Below, one piece after another: positions 37,164-44,825 of a stretch of 64,000 nucleotides of DNA (positions within the stretch are counted from its first letter, which is position 1; each line of letters begins with the position of its first letter). Source of the stretch: Pseudomonas fluorescens (GTDB taxonomy: Bacteria > Pseudomonadota > Gammaproteobacteria > Pseudomonadales > Pseudomonadaceae); the NCBI RefSeq assembly GCF_001648775.1, contig NZ_LVEJ01000026.1:152204-216203 (forward strand). Direction: 5' to 3'. The position numbers and the translations under genes are program-made. The notes under the pieces were generated by a model. That model saw nothing but the letters and a program-made list of their open reading frames with translations. It was not told where the DNA came from and did no database searches.

Positions 37164-37195
37164 AAAAAGCCCAATCTGTTCAGGTTGGGCTTTTT
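37164..37195. terminator. Bidirectional terminator between the VOC gene and the 37.2-kb gene
   Basis: 11-bp stem AAAAAGCCCAA / TTGGGCTTTTT with a 10-nt loop; T tracts are usable on both strands. Confidence 0.85.
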
Positions 37196-37198
37196 GTA

Positions 37199-37528
37199 TT
37201 AACGCTGGGCCAATTCGTGGCGCACGCATTGTTCGTAATAGGTCTGCTTGACCGCCGCTGGTTTGAGCTTCGACGTGCTGTTGTAGGTTTGCTCGGTAAT
37301 CCCCATCGCGGTCATGCGCATCCACGGCTGCTGGAAGCGACGCACCTGCAATTGTTTGCGTGCGCCGTACAGCGAGACGCCCGACAACTTCGATTGCTGG
37401 GCACCGGCAGCAATGTCCGAGCCCCAGGTGCAGGCAAAGCGATGGCTTTTACTCAACTCTTTCGCCTGCACTCCCACCGCGAAAACAGCCAGGGAAAGCG
37501 TTGCAACGGTGATGACAATCGTCCGCAT
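37199..37528 (-). CDS. Hypothetical exported small protein
   Basis: 109 residues with a signal peptide (MRTIVITVATLSLAVFAVGVQA). The mature part has two Cys (FACTWG and YYEQCVRHE) that may pair. No family recognised. It is separated from rtcA by that operon's terminator. Confidence 0.72.
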   Translation of the reverse strand: MRTIVITVATLSLAVFAVGVQAKELSKSHRFACTWGSDIAAGAQQSKLSGVSLYGARKQLQVRRFQQPWMRMTAMGITEQTYNSTSKLKPAAVKQTYYEQCVRHELAQR

Positions 37529-37626
37529 AGAGCCAACCTAACCTTTTGAAAAAAGGCGATTTTGCCGGGGAAGCGAAAAGCCGGGGGCCAGCAATTTGCC
37601 GCCTTTCGCGAGTTTTTTGCGGACGT

Positions 37627-37667
37627 AAAAAAGGGCGATGGGATTTCCTGATGAAATCCCACCGCCC
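37627..37667 (-). terminator. Terminator of the rsr-rtcBA operon
   Basis: Minus-strand 15-bp stem GGGCGGTGGGATTTC / GAAATCCCATCGCCC, one mismatch, loop ATCAG, followed by TTTTTT, directly after rtcA. Confidence 0.88.
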
Positions 37668-37680
37668 CTTGGCCTGACGA

Positions 37681-38706
37681 TCAGTTGGCGCTGACCTCAA
37701 CGCGTAATCGATCAGCACCCTCTTCCCGACAATCGATGCGAACCGGCAAAAACACCTCGATCACCGCGATATTGCTGTGCAGATGCTCGGTCATGCGTGG
37801 TGTGGTTAACGAGCCGCCACCGGCCAGCGCCATTGGCAACAGCAATTGATCGGCAAGGTGCTCGGCCACCGCAGCACCGCTGCGCAACCAGTCGGCAGCC
37901 TGATTGATCGCGGCGTCGGCGACCTTTTCAGCCCGTAGCGACACTTGACCAAACGCGCTGAACACCTCGGTGACGTGCTCGAATGCGTACTCCAGCAGCA
38001 ACACATTACCCGGCCCCCGCGCCGGATCGAGCGTGACATGTTGCAGCGCCGCAGGCGGCAGACTCAAACGCTTGGCCACTTGGCTCAACTCACGTTCGGC
38101 CACCGTCGGTGCCAGCCCGGCAGTGAGCGCCGATGCGTGTTGCGAGATGGCCTCGCCGCGTTCGCACAGGTCCAGCCGCGTCAGGTTCGACGGCTGCACG
38201 TTCACCTCAATCTCGCCACCGCCTGCCGGGACGAATCCATGTCGCAACAAATCCAGCTCGACGTTGGCGCCCATGCGCCGCAACAGCGGCAGCCAACTGC
38301 GCGTGAGAAAGTCGGTCGGCGGCGCCAGCGGGTTATGCGTGCCACCCGAGATTCGCACCCGACTCGCCTCTGGTGCCCGCAACAGTGCCGGCAACAAGGT
38401 CTGCAATACCAGCGTGCAACTGCCGGCGGTGCCGATGGCGAACTGGTAATCGCCGGAGCGAATCGCGCCGGGCTCAAAGCTCAACGCTTGCGAGCCCAGG
38501 TGCGCACCGGAAACCGTCGCGCCGCAGACCTCGGCCGCCGCCATGACCGCCGTCAAATGTTGCCTGAGCAGTCCCGGACGGCTGCGTTTGGCGCGGATCT
38601 GTTTAATGCGAAACGCCCGGCCTGTCACCATCGACAGGCTCAAGGCACTGCGCAACACCTGGCCGCCACCGATGGCACCGTCCAGTTCTATCACTTCCTG
38701 TTTCAT
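37681..38706 (-). CDS. rtcA: RNA 3'-terminal phosphate cyclase
   Basis: 341 residues, the usual RtcA length. It converts RNA 3'-phosphate to 2',3'-cyclic phosphate via an AMP-histidine intermediate. Motifs: GAIGGGQVLRSALSLS near the start, KRSRPGLLRQHL near 40, SGGTHNPLAPP near 120 and catalytic His308 in TEHLHSNIAV. Last gene of the operon, 8 bp after the nucleotidyltransferase. Confidence 0.94.
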   Translation of the reverse strand: MKQEVIELDGAIGGGQVLRSALSLSMVTGRAFRIKQIRAKRSRPGLLRQHLTAVMAAAEVCGATVSGAHLGSQALSFEPGAIRSGDYQFAIGTAGSCTLVLQTLLPALLRAPEASRVRISGGTHNPLAPPTDFLTRSWLPLLRRMGANVELDLLRHGFVPAGGGEIEVNVQPSNLTRLDLCERGEAISQHASALTAGLAPTVAERELSQVAKRLSLPPAALQHVTLDPARGPGNVLLLEYAFEHVTEVFSAFGQVSLRAEKVADAAINQAADWLRSGAAVAEHLADQLLLPMALAGGGSLTTPRMTEHLHSNIAVIEVFLPVRIDCREEGADRLRVEVSAN

Positions 38707-38714
38707 TGCATTCC

Positions 38715-39503
38715 TTACGCGTACAACCCGACGGTTTCCCTGAGGTACCGATCCAGGCGTCGCGAGTCTTCCGAAGTTCTGAGTAATGTGGGCACTTCGC
38801 GCTCAAGTTCGGCGGCGATGAACCCGTGCAGCGCCGGACGACGCGGCCCGTAGGCGCTCTCGTCGGCATTGCGTTTGAGGGCCAGCAGTTCGTCAACTTC
38901 CGCAAGCAGCGCGCGGTCGTCGACGGTGGTCAGCAGGTCGGCGAACGTCATCGGCGGCCGCCCTCGGCCCTGGTCGATCCAGCGCACCGCCAGCAGTGGC
39001 CGCAGCACGTAGAAGTACTTCTTGAAACGCACGGTTTCACCTTGCAGGTAACCGCGAAAGTTCTTCTTCGCCATCGACAGGTAGTGATTGCGCGCGGCGG
39101 GCGGGCTGTAGAACGCTTCGGCGAGTTCGCGCAGTTGTGCCACCTGAGCGGTTTCACTGCGATAAACCAGCGGCGAGTCGAGCCACTCCAATAACGTCGG
39201 ATTGGATTTGCGCAACAAACCGAGGGTCTTGCGCAGTTCCCAGCCACTGACGTCGAGTTCATCGTCCAGCGGACGTTCGATCACATCACGCGGCGCATCG
39301 ACCTGGACGAACCACTCCGGCTTCTCCACATAGACAAACCGCACATCGTAATCGCTGTCGGTCGAGGCAAAACCCCAGGCCCGGCTGCCGGACTCACAGG
39401 CATACAAAACCGTGACATTGCGTTCACGCTCCAGGCGCGCCAGCTCTGCCAGTACCCGCGCACGCATCGTGGCGCACAGCGGATGACGCTCTTCCAGTTC
39501 CAT
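38715..39503 (-). CDS. Predicted nucleotidyltransferase in the rtc operon
   Basis: 262 residues, Pol-beta-type nucleotidyltransferase (COG3541-like). The signature is GSRAWGFASTDSDYDVRFVY, with Gly-Ser and two Asp residues (DSDYD) as the metal ligands. It lies 15 bp after rtcB and 8 bp before rtcA, so it is co-transcribed. Enzymes of this fold add nucleotides to RNA ends, proteins or antibiotics. A role in end repair of damaged RNA is a reasonable but untested inference from the operon. Confidence 0.83.
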   Translation of the reverse strand: MELEERHPLCATMRARVLAELARLERERNVTVLYACESGSRAWGFASTDSDYDVRFVYVEKPEWFVQVDAPRDVIERPLDDELDVSGWELRKTLGLLRKSNPTLLEWLDSPLVYRSETAQVAQLRELAEAFYSPPAARNHYLSMAKKNFRGYLQGETVRFKKYFYVLRPLLAVRWIDQGRGRPPMTFADLLTTVDDRALLAEVDELLALKRNADESAYGPRRPALHGFIAAELEREVPTLLRTSEDSRRLDRYLRETVGLYA

Positions 39504-39518
39504 GACCTGCTTTTCCTT

Positions 39519-40745
39519 TTATCCTTTGACGCACACCACCTGACGCAAGGTGTGCAGCACTTCCACCAGCTCACGCTGGGCGTGCATGACTTTGTCGATG
39601 TCCTTGTAGGCCATCGGAATTTCGTCGATCACCGCTTCGTCCTTGCGGCACTCCACGTGGGCAGTGGCGCGAATCTGATCTTCAACGGTGAAGGTGTTTT
39701 TCGCCTTGGTGCGGCTCATGGTGCGACCGGCGCCGTGGCTGCAGGAACTGAACGACTCTTCGTTGCCCAGACCGCGAACGATGAAACTCTTGGCGCCCAT
39801 CGAGCCCGGAATAATCCCCAACTCGCCCTTCTTCGCCGACACCGCGCCTTTGCGGGTGACCAGCACCTCTTCACCAAAATGCCGCTCTTTCTGCACATAG
39901 TTGTGGTGGCAGTTGACCGCTTCCAGCGCCACTTCAAACGGCTTGCGAATAATCTGTCGCGTCGCCTGAATCACCGCGCGCATCATCAGTTCGCGGTTCT
40001 GTTTGGCGAAGTCCTGCGCCCAACCCACCGCTTCCACATAATCATCAAAGTGCTGGCTGCCTTCTTCGAAGTAGGCCAGGTCACGATCCGGCAGGTTGGC
40101 GATGTGCTGACGCATGTCCGCCTGAGCCATCTGGATGAACAGGTTGCCGATGGCGTTGCCGACACCGCGCGAGCCACTGTGCAACATGAACCAGACCCGG
40201 TTGGCTTCATCCAGGCACACTTCGATGAAGTGGTTGCCGCTGCCGAGCGTACCGAGGTGCCCACGGTTGTTGGTGTTGGCCAGTTTCGGGTACTTGTCGG
40301 TGATCAATTTGAACCGTGGCTGCAGCCCCGCCCAGGCCTGATCGGCTTGCTGCGGGATTTCGTCCCAGGCGCCCTTGTCGCGTCGCGAACGGTTTGAGCT
40401 GCGGCCATGCGGCACCGCTTGCTCGATAGCGCTGCGCAGACCGAGCAGGTTGTCCGGCAAATCAGCGGCGGTCAGCGACGTGCGCGCGGCGATCATGCCG
40501 CAGCCGATGTCGACGCCGACCGCTGCCGGAATGATCGCGCCGACGGTCGGGATCACGCTGCCGATGGTCGAGCCCTTGCCCAGGTGCACGTCCGGCATAA
40601 CTGCCAGATGCTTGAAGATGAACGGCATTTTCGCGGTGTTCATCAACTGCTCGCGGGCCTCGTTTTCCACCGGGACGCCTTCGGTCCAGAGTTTGATCGG
40701 TTTGCCGTTGGCGACTTCGAGCAGTTGGTAAGTGTGTTCTTTCAT
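39519..40745 (-). CDS. rtcB: RNA ligase RtcB
   Basis: 408 residues. RtcB joins 2',3'-cyclic or 3'-phosphate ends to 5'-OH with GTP and Mn2+. Motifs: MPDVHLGKGSTIGSV, GVDIGCGM with metal-binding Cys82, GTLGSGNHFIE, LHSGSRGVG and the guanylation site SHGAGR. It follows the Y RNA genes, and its ATG lies 50 nt after the end of the tRNA-like Y RNA. Confidence 0.95.
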   Translation of the reverse strand: MKEHTYQLLEVANGKPIKLWTEGVPVENEAREQLMNTAKMPFIFKHLAVMPDVHLGKGSTIGSVIPTVGAIIPAAVGVDIGCGMIAARTSLTAADLPDNLLGLRSAIEQAVPHGRSSNRSRRDKGAWDEIPQQADQAWAGLQPRFKLITDKYPKLANTNNRGHLGTLGSGNHFIEVCLDEANRVWFMLHSGSRGVGNAIGNLFIQMAQADMRQHIANLPDRDLAYFEEGSQHFDDYVEAVGWAQDFAKQNRELMMRAVIQATRQIIRKPFEVALEAVNCHHNYVQKERHFGEEVLVTRKGAVSAKKGELGIIPGSMGAKSFIVRGLGNEESFSSCSHGAGRTMSRTKAKNTFTVEDQIRATAHVECRKDEAVIDEIPMAYKDIDKVMHAQRELVEVLHTLRQVVCVKG

Positions 40746-40795
40746 GTCTTCATTCTTTATTCATTGGCCGATGATTCGGCGTTGTTCTGTAAGTC

Positions 40796-40900
40796 GCAGC
40801 GACAAAAACACAGACACTGTGGCTCTGCCAGTTGAGCCCCCGTTGCCGGGGCGGGAGTCGAACCCGCGTTCCGATGGAGTGCCTGTCGCATTCGCTGCCA
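40796..40900 (-). ncRNA. yrlA: Y RNA with permuted tRNA-like module (YrlA type)
   Basis: The transcript strand folds as a Y RNA. Outer stem GCAGCGA/TCGCTGC (40892-40898 with 40796-40802), an internal loop with ATGC on one side and TTTTT on the other, then stem ACAGGCACT/AGTGTCTGT (40878-40886 with 40810-40818). On top sits a tRNA mimic in permuted order: T-arm GCGGG-TTCGACT-CCCGC (40851-40867), a short acceptor-like stem CCCG closed by a GCAA tetraloop, then D-arm GGCTC-AACTGGCA-GAGCC (40821-40838). This is the layout of Salmonella YrlA. Y RNAs tether Ro60 (Rsr) to PNPase and gate its ring. The position between rsr and rtcB is the same as in Salmonella. Confidence 0.87.
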
Positions 40901-40917
40901 ATAACCGCAAAAAAGGT

Positions 40918-41003
40918 GGCACGACAAAAGTTGATGACTGTTGCGCGTAGCCGCGCTCCGGACTTAACCGGCCTAAGATGTACAGCCATCAGGCATTCGT
41001 GCC
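40918..41003 (-). ncRNA. yrlB: Second Y RNA (YrlB type), degenerate upper module
   Basis: Same ground plan as the next RNA: outer stem GGCACGA/TCGTGCC (40997-41003 with 40918-40924), internal loop ATGCC opposite ACTTTTG, and stem TGATGGCTGT/ACAGTCATCA (40982-40991 with 40932-40941). The upper part has hairpins CCGG-TTAAGT-CCGG and GCGCG-GCTA-CGCGC but no canonical T-loop. A run of six T follows at 40909-40914 and could end or pause transcription. The paired-loop match to the downstream Y RNA makes a Ro-binding role likely. Confidence 0.78.
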
Positions 41004-41081
41004 GTCACTGGCGCTGACAAGGGCTTGATGAGACGTCTTGGATGTAGTCCCATCGGCATTCAGCACCGGTGATCAATCAAT

Positions 41082-42629
41082 TCATGACGCGTTTTCGATC
41101 GCCTCGACCCAGTGCTGCGCACTGTATTGGCCGTTGGTGAACTGCTCAATCACGTCGAACACCGCATCGCTGAAACCGCCGACATTCAAGATGTCATCAC
41201 GATCCGCCGCCTGCGTTGCAGCGCCTGGCTGGATGTCAATGCACACCAGCCGGGCCTGTGGGTTGAGCTTCTTGATCCGCTCCCATTGGCGCATCGTCTC
41301 GCTGGCGCCGCGACGCTGCGAATCGATCCACGATTCGTTGTCCGAGACCATGATCAACGTATCGACCCTGGCCTTGCTGTCCGCCAACCTCTTCAGCGGT
41401 GCCGAGCAGTTGGTGCCGCCGCCAAAAATGCCGGCGAGCTTCTCGGCGTTGCTGATCACACTGTCACGCGGGTTGAGCTGGATATCCACCACATCAACCT
41501 CGAACGGCATGACCCGCGCGGCCGGCTGTTTGCGCAAGACCGCTGCGGCCACCAGCGCCGCCACGTCGATGCAGCGCACCTGCGAGGTCGCACCAGGGCG
41601 ATAACCGGTCACCGGGCTGCCCATCGAACCCGACACATCCGGGCAAACCACCACCGCGCCCTCAAGCTTGGGCACGTTGGCCAGCGACAACTCCAGCGCC
41701 TCCTGCAAGGCGTCGCGGATCGCTGCCGGGGTGTTTTCGCCGATCATCCGATAAGCCGACAACAACTGGTACGGATACACCCGCGCCTTCGCCACTTCCT
41801 GTGGATCGGCCAACCGCGCCGCGACATATTCGATGCAACCCGGCACTTCAAATGCACCGTGGCGCGCCAAGGTGTTGAGGTTGATGCGCAGTCCCTGCCA
41901 GCCCATGTTGCGGGCTTGATTGGCCCATTGCTCCTTGCTCAGTATTTCGTTGCCGAGCAACTGAAACGGCACCGCCGGCACTTCGTCACTCGCGCCGCTG
42001 CGAAACGCCAGCAAATCGCGAGTCAGCTCCGGCAAAGCCTTCGCCTCCACCGGTTTACCAATCAACCAGGCGAAAAACGCTTCGCGCCACGCTTCGGCAG
42101 GTTTTGGGTGAACCATCTTCACCACGTCCGCCAACGACGGTTGATTGCCGATCGACGCTTGCAGCAGTTGTCGCTCGGTCGCGCTGTTCAGCCAGTTCTG
42201 CACCAGACGCTTGGGTTGCGAGCCAAGGGATTTACGCCCGGTGGCACCGCTACGGAGAATCTGTACAAAGTTGCGCAGCATCTTGCCGCTGTCGATGACT
42301 TGCTCGAAAACCTCTGGCACCAGACTGGAACGCTGAGCGGTCGATGCCGCCAGTAACAAGGCCGGCATGTCTTTCATGTGACCTTTCTTGCGAGCGTAGA
42401 TCGCAGCTTTCGCCACGAAGCGGCTGTCGAGCTCGGCCACCAGCTTCAGCACTTGATCCAGCTGACTTTCTGCGGAGGCGTAAAAGGTCTGGTTCAGGCA
42501 ACCGGTGACTGCCAATTGCGCCAGTTGGTGCTTCGGGCTGTAGGCATAAGCGCTGGCACCGGAAGCATTCAAGGTGTCGCAGGCCGGCAGGTGATTCGAT
42601 TGCGTGTTGAAGAGATTTGTGTTGGCCAT
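41082..42629 (-). CDS. rsr: Ro60 orthologue Rsr (TROVE domain plus vWA)
   Basis: 515 residues from ATG 42629; the frame extends to 42779 but that would cross the sigma54 promoter. The N-terminal TROVE HEAT-repeat ring carries LVAELDSRFVAKAAIYARKK. The C-terminal vWA domain carries a complete MIDAS (PDVSGSMG, GGTNCSAP, VSDNES). Ro60 proteins bind Y RNAs and misfolded RNA ends and work with PNPase in rRNA and damaged-RNA processing. Here it is the first gene of the RNA-repair operon. Confidence 0.93.
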   Translation of the reverse strand: MANTNLFNTQSNHLPACDTLNASGASAYAYSPKHQLAQLAVTGCLNQTFYASAESQLDQVLKLVAELDSRFVAKAAIYARKKGHMKDMPALLLAASTAQRSSLVPEVFEQVIDSGKMLRNFVQILRSGATGRKSLGSQPKRLVQNWLNSATERQLLQASIGNQPSLADVVKMVHPKPAEAWREAFFAWLIGKPVEAKALPELTRDLLAFRSGASDEVPAVPFQLLGNEILSKEQWANQARNMGWQGLRINLNTLARHGAFEVPGCIEYVAARLADPQEVAKARVYPYQLLSAYRMIGENTPAAIRDALQEALELSLANVPKLEGAVVVCPDVSGSMGSPVTGYRPGATSQVRCIDVAALVAAAVLRKQPAARVMPFEVDVVDIQLNPRDSVISNAEKLAGIFGGGTNCSAPLKRLADSKARVDTLIMVSDNESWIDSQRRGASETMRQWERIKKLNPQARLVCIDIQPGAATQAADRDDILNVGGFSDAVFDVIEQFTNGQYSAQHWVEAIENAS

Positions 42630-42671
42630 CTTGGCGTCTCGCTGTGTTGTCCTGTTCGTTGCGATAGGTAT

Positions 42672-42687
42672 TGCAGCGCCTGTGCCA
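42672..42687 (-). promoter_or_regulatory. Sigma54 promoter of the rsr-Y RNA-rtcBA operon
   Basis: Minus-strand TGGCACAGGCGCTGCA: TGGCAC-N5-CTGC, one mismatch from consensus with GG and GC intact. The start is expected near 42661, 32 nt before ATG 42629. The AT-rich stretch upstream (42690-42830) can hold IHF and RtcR sites. RtcR activates the rtc operon through sigma54 in E. coli. Confidence 0.82.
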
Positions 42688-42833
42688 GCTTTTGATCTCT
42701 TTCGAAAAAAATTCATATCTAATTGATTTATATAGTTTTTATTTATTCGTTTGTTTTTCATCGAATGAGTTGACGACAAACCACCGACCTATTAACTATC
42801 ATTGGATATCGTCTTTTATCTTTTGAGATAAAC

Positions 42834-44441
42834 ATGCCAAACAAGCACACCGTCGCCATCGGTTTTATCGGTGCCACCCTTGATCGCGTCGGCAAAGGCG
42901 CCAATCGCTGGAGCCATTGGCGCCCCAGCGTTGGCTTGTGCCAACAGCAAGACGTGCTGATCAATCGGCTTGAGCTGATTCACGGCATCGACGCCCGCGA
43001 CGTCAGCCTGGCCGAGCGGGTGCGCGCCGACATCCAGCAGGTTTCGCCAGAGACCGAAGTGCGCCTGCACCCGATGTCGTTGCGCAACCCATGGGATTTC
43101 GAAGAGGTCTACGGTGCGTTGCACGACTTCACCGCCGCCTACCATTTCGACACCGAGCGCGAGGACTACCTCGTCCACATCACCACCGGCACCCACGTCG
43201 CGCAGATTTGCTGGTTCCTGCTGACCGAGGCGCGCTATCTGCCGGCGCGGCTGATCCAGACCTCCCCGGCCAAGCGCAACAGCGAAAGCGATCACGCCAT
43301 CGGCACGCATGCCCTGATCGATCTCGACCTGTCGCGCTACGATCGCATCGCTTCGCGCTTCGCCAACAAGCGCCTCGAAGGCCTGGAGTTCTTGAAGTCC
43401 GGCATCGCCACACGCAACGCCGCCTTCAACCGCTCGATCGAACAGATCGAGCGCGTGGCCGTGCGCTCGAGGGCGCCGATGCTACTGATCGGCCCGACCG
43501 GCGCCGGCAAATCCTTTCTCGCCCGACGCATCTACGAACTCAAACGCAGTCGCCACCAAATGCAGGGACGTTTTGTCGAGGTCAACTGCGCGACCTTGCG
43601 TGGAGATGGCGCAATGTCGGCGCTGTTCGGCCATGTCAAAGGCGCCTTCACTGGCGCACAGAATGCTCGCGACGGCCTGTTGCGCGCTGCCGATGGCGGC
43701 ATGCTGTTTCTCGATGAGATCGGCGAACTGGGCGCAGACGAACAGGCGATGCTGCTCAAGGCGATTGAAGAAAAACGCTTCTTTCCGCTCGGCTCGGACA
43801 AGGAAGTCGAAAGCGATTTCCTGATCATTGCCGGCACCCACCGTGACCTGCGCAGCCGAGTCGCTGACGGCCTGTTCCGCGAAGATTTATATGCGCGCAT
43901 CAACCTGTGGACGTTCGACCTGCCCGGCCTCGCCGGCCGCCGCGAGGACATCGAACCGAACATTGATTTCGAGCTGGAACGCCACGCCCGCGAACACGGG
44001 CAACTGGTGCGTTTCAACCTCGAAGCCCGGCGCAGTTATCTGGCGTTCGCCAGCTCTCGCGAGGCGGCGTGGCTGGGTAACTTCCGCGAATTGTCGGCGT
44101 CGATTACGCGCATGGCGACCCTCGCCGACAGCGGACGGATTGATGAGGCGCAGGTGCAGGAAGAGATCGACCGGCTGCGTTATGCCTGGGGCTTGGCGCA
44201 ACCGCAGGCGATTTCAGGAGAGTTACCGGGAGACGCCGAAAGCATGGATCTGTTTGACCGCTTGCAATTGAAGGCCGTGATCGAGGTATGTCGGCAGGCA
44301 GAAAGCTTGTCCGATGCCGGCCGCCGGCTGTTCGGAATATCGCGCCAGGCCAAGGCACAACCCAACGATGCCGATCGACTGAGGAAATACCTCGCCCGGT
44401 TCGGGCTTGAGTGGAGCCAGATCATCGACCTCACGCGATGA
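42834..44441 (+). CDS. rtcR: RtcR, sigma54-dependent activator with CARF-like domain
   Basis: 535 residues. The N-terminal CARF-like sensor (about 1-180, with YLVHITTGTHVAQI near 120) binds RNA-derived ligands in relatives. The AAA+ domain has Walker A GPTGAGKS at 220-227, GAFTGA loop at 270-275 for sigma54 contact, and Walker B GGMLFLDEIGEL near 291. A Fis-type HTH ends the protein. It is divergent from rsr. A perfect repeat TTATCT/AGATAA abuts the start codon (42816-42831) and may be autoregulatory. Confidence 0.94.
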   Translation: MPNKHTVAIGFIGATLDRVGKGANRWSHWRPSVGLCQQQDVLINRLELIHGIDARDVSLAERVRADIQQVSPETEVRLHPMSLRNPWDFEEVYGALHDFTAAYHFDTEREDYLVHITTGTHVAQICWFLLTEARYLPARLIQTSPAKRNSESDHAIGTHALIDLDLSRYDRIASRFANKRLEGLEFLKSGIATRNAAFNRSIEQIERVAVRSRAPMLLIGPTGAGKSFLARRIYELKRSRHQMQGRFVEVNCATLRGDGAMSALFGHVKGAFTGAQNARDGLLRAADGGMLFLDEIGELGADEQAMLLKAIEEKRFFPLGSDKEVESDFLIIAGTHRDLRSRVADGLFREDLYARINLWTFDLPGLAGRREDIEPNIDFELERHAREHGQLVRFNLEARRSYLAFASSREAAWLGNFRELSASITRMATLADSGRIDEAQVQEEIDRLRYAWGLAQPQAISGELPGDAESMDLFDRLQLKAVIEVCRQAESLSDAGRRLFGISRQAKAQPNDADRLRKYLARFGLEWSQIIDLTR

Positions 44442-44538
44442 GGACGGCAGCGATTGACCGCCCGTCCAACCGCGGGCACCTTCGCCTGTAGGACGCTTCC
44501 AATGAATCACCATCCGCTTCGACCGGAAGACGCCCATC

Positions 44539-44817
44539 ATGAACAGCAAAATTGCAGCGATCACCCTGGCAGGCCTGCTCGCGGCCTGCCCGCTTTTCGC
44601 CTCGGCAGCCACGAAGGCTGCTGACGAGTCTACCGCGCCACCGACCGCGCTTCCCGGCGTGAATCAGGCCGGCAAAGCTCAATCCAACGCAGACAAGGCC
44701 GACAAGAAAGGTGAAGAGGCGTCGGGCTCAAACTCCGGCGCCGAGTCGCATGAAACAGCAAAAGATGCAGCCACTTCAAGCGACTCGGAAGACCTCGGTA
44801 AAGCGCCGAAACCTTGA
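44539..44817 (+). CDS. Hypothetical small exported protein
   Basis: 92 residues with a signal peptide (AGLLAACPLFASA; no lipobox fit beyond LLAAC). The mature part is Ala/Ser/Lys/Glu-rich and probably disordered. It ends 8 bp before the convergent GH28 gene. No family recognised. Confidence 0.65.
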   Translation: MNSKIAAITLAGLLAACPLFASAATKAADESTAPPTALPGVNQAGKAQSNADKADKKGEEASGSNSGAESHETAKDAATSSDSEDLGKAPKP

Positions 44818-44825
44818 TCAGGGTT

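Noticed and set aside
40821..40867. Ordinary tRNA gene (D-arm and T-arm sequences)
   Set aside because: The T-arm precedes the D-arm in the transcript, the acceptor stem is capped by GCAA, and there is no anticodon arm or CCA end. It is the tRNA-like part of a Y RNA.
42630..42779. 50-residue N-terminal extension of Rsr
   Set aside because: It lies across the predicted sigma54 promoter and is AT-rich, Lys/Asn-rich and unlike Ro60 proteins.
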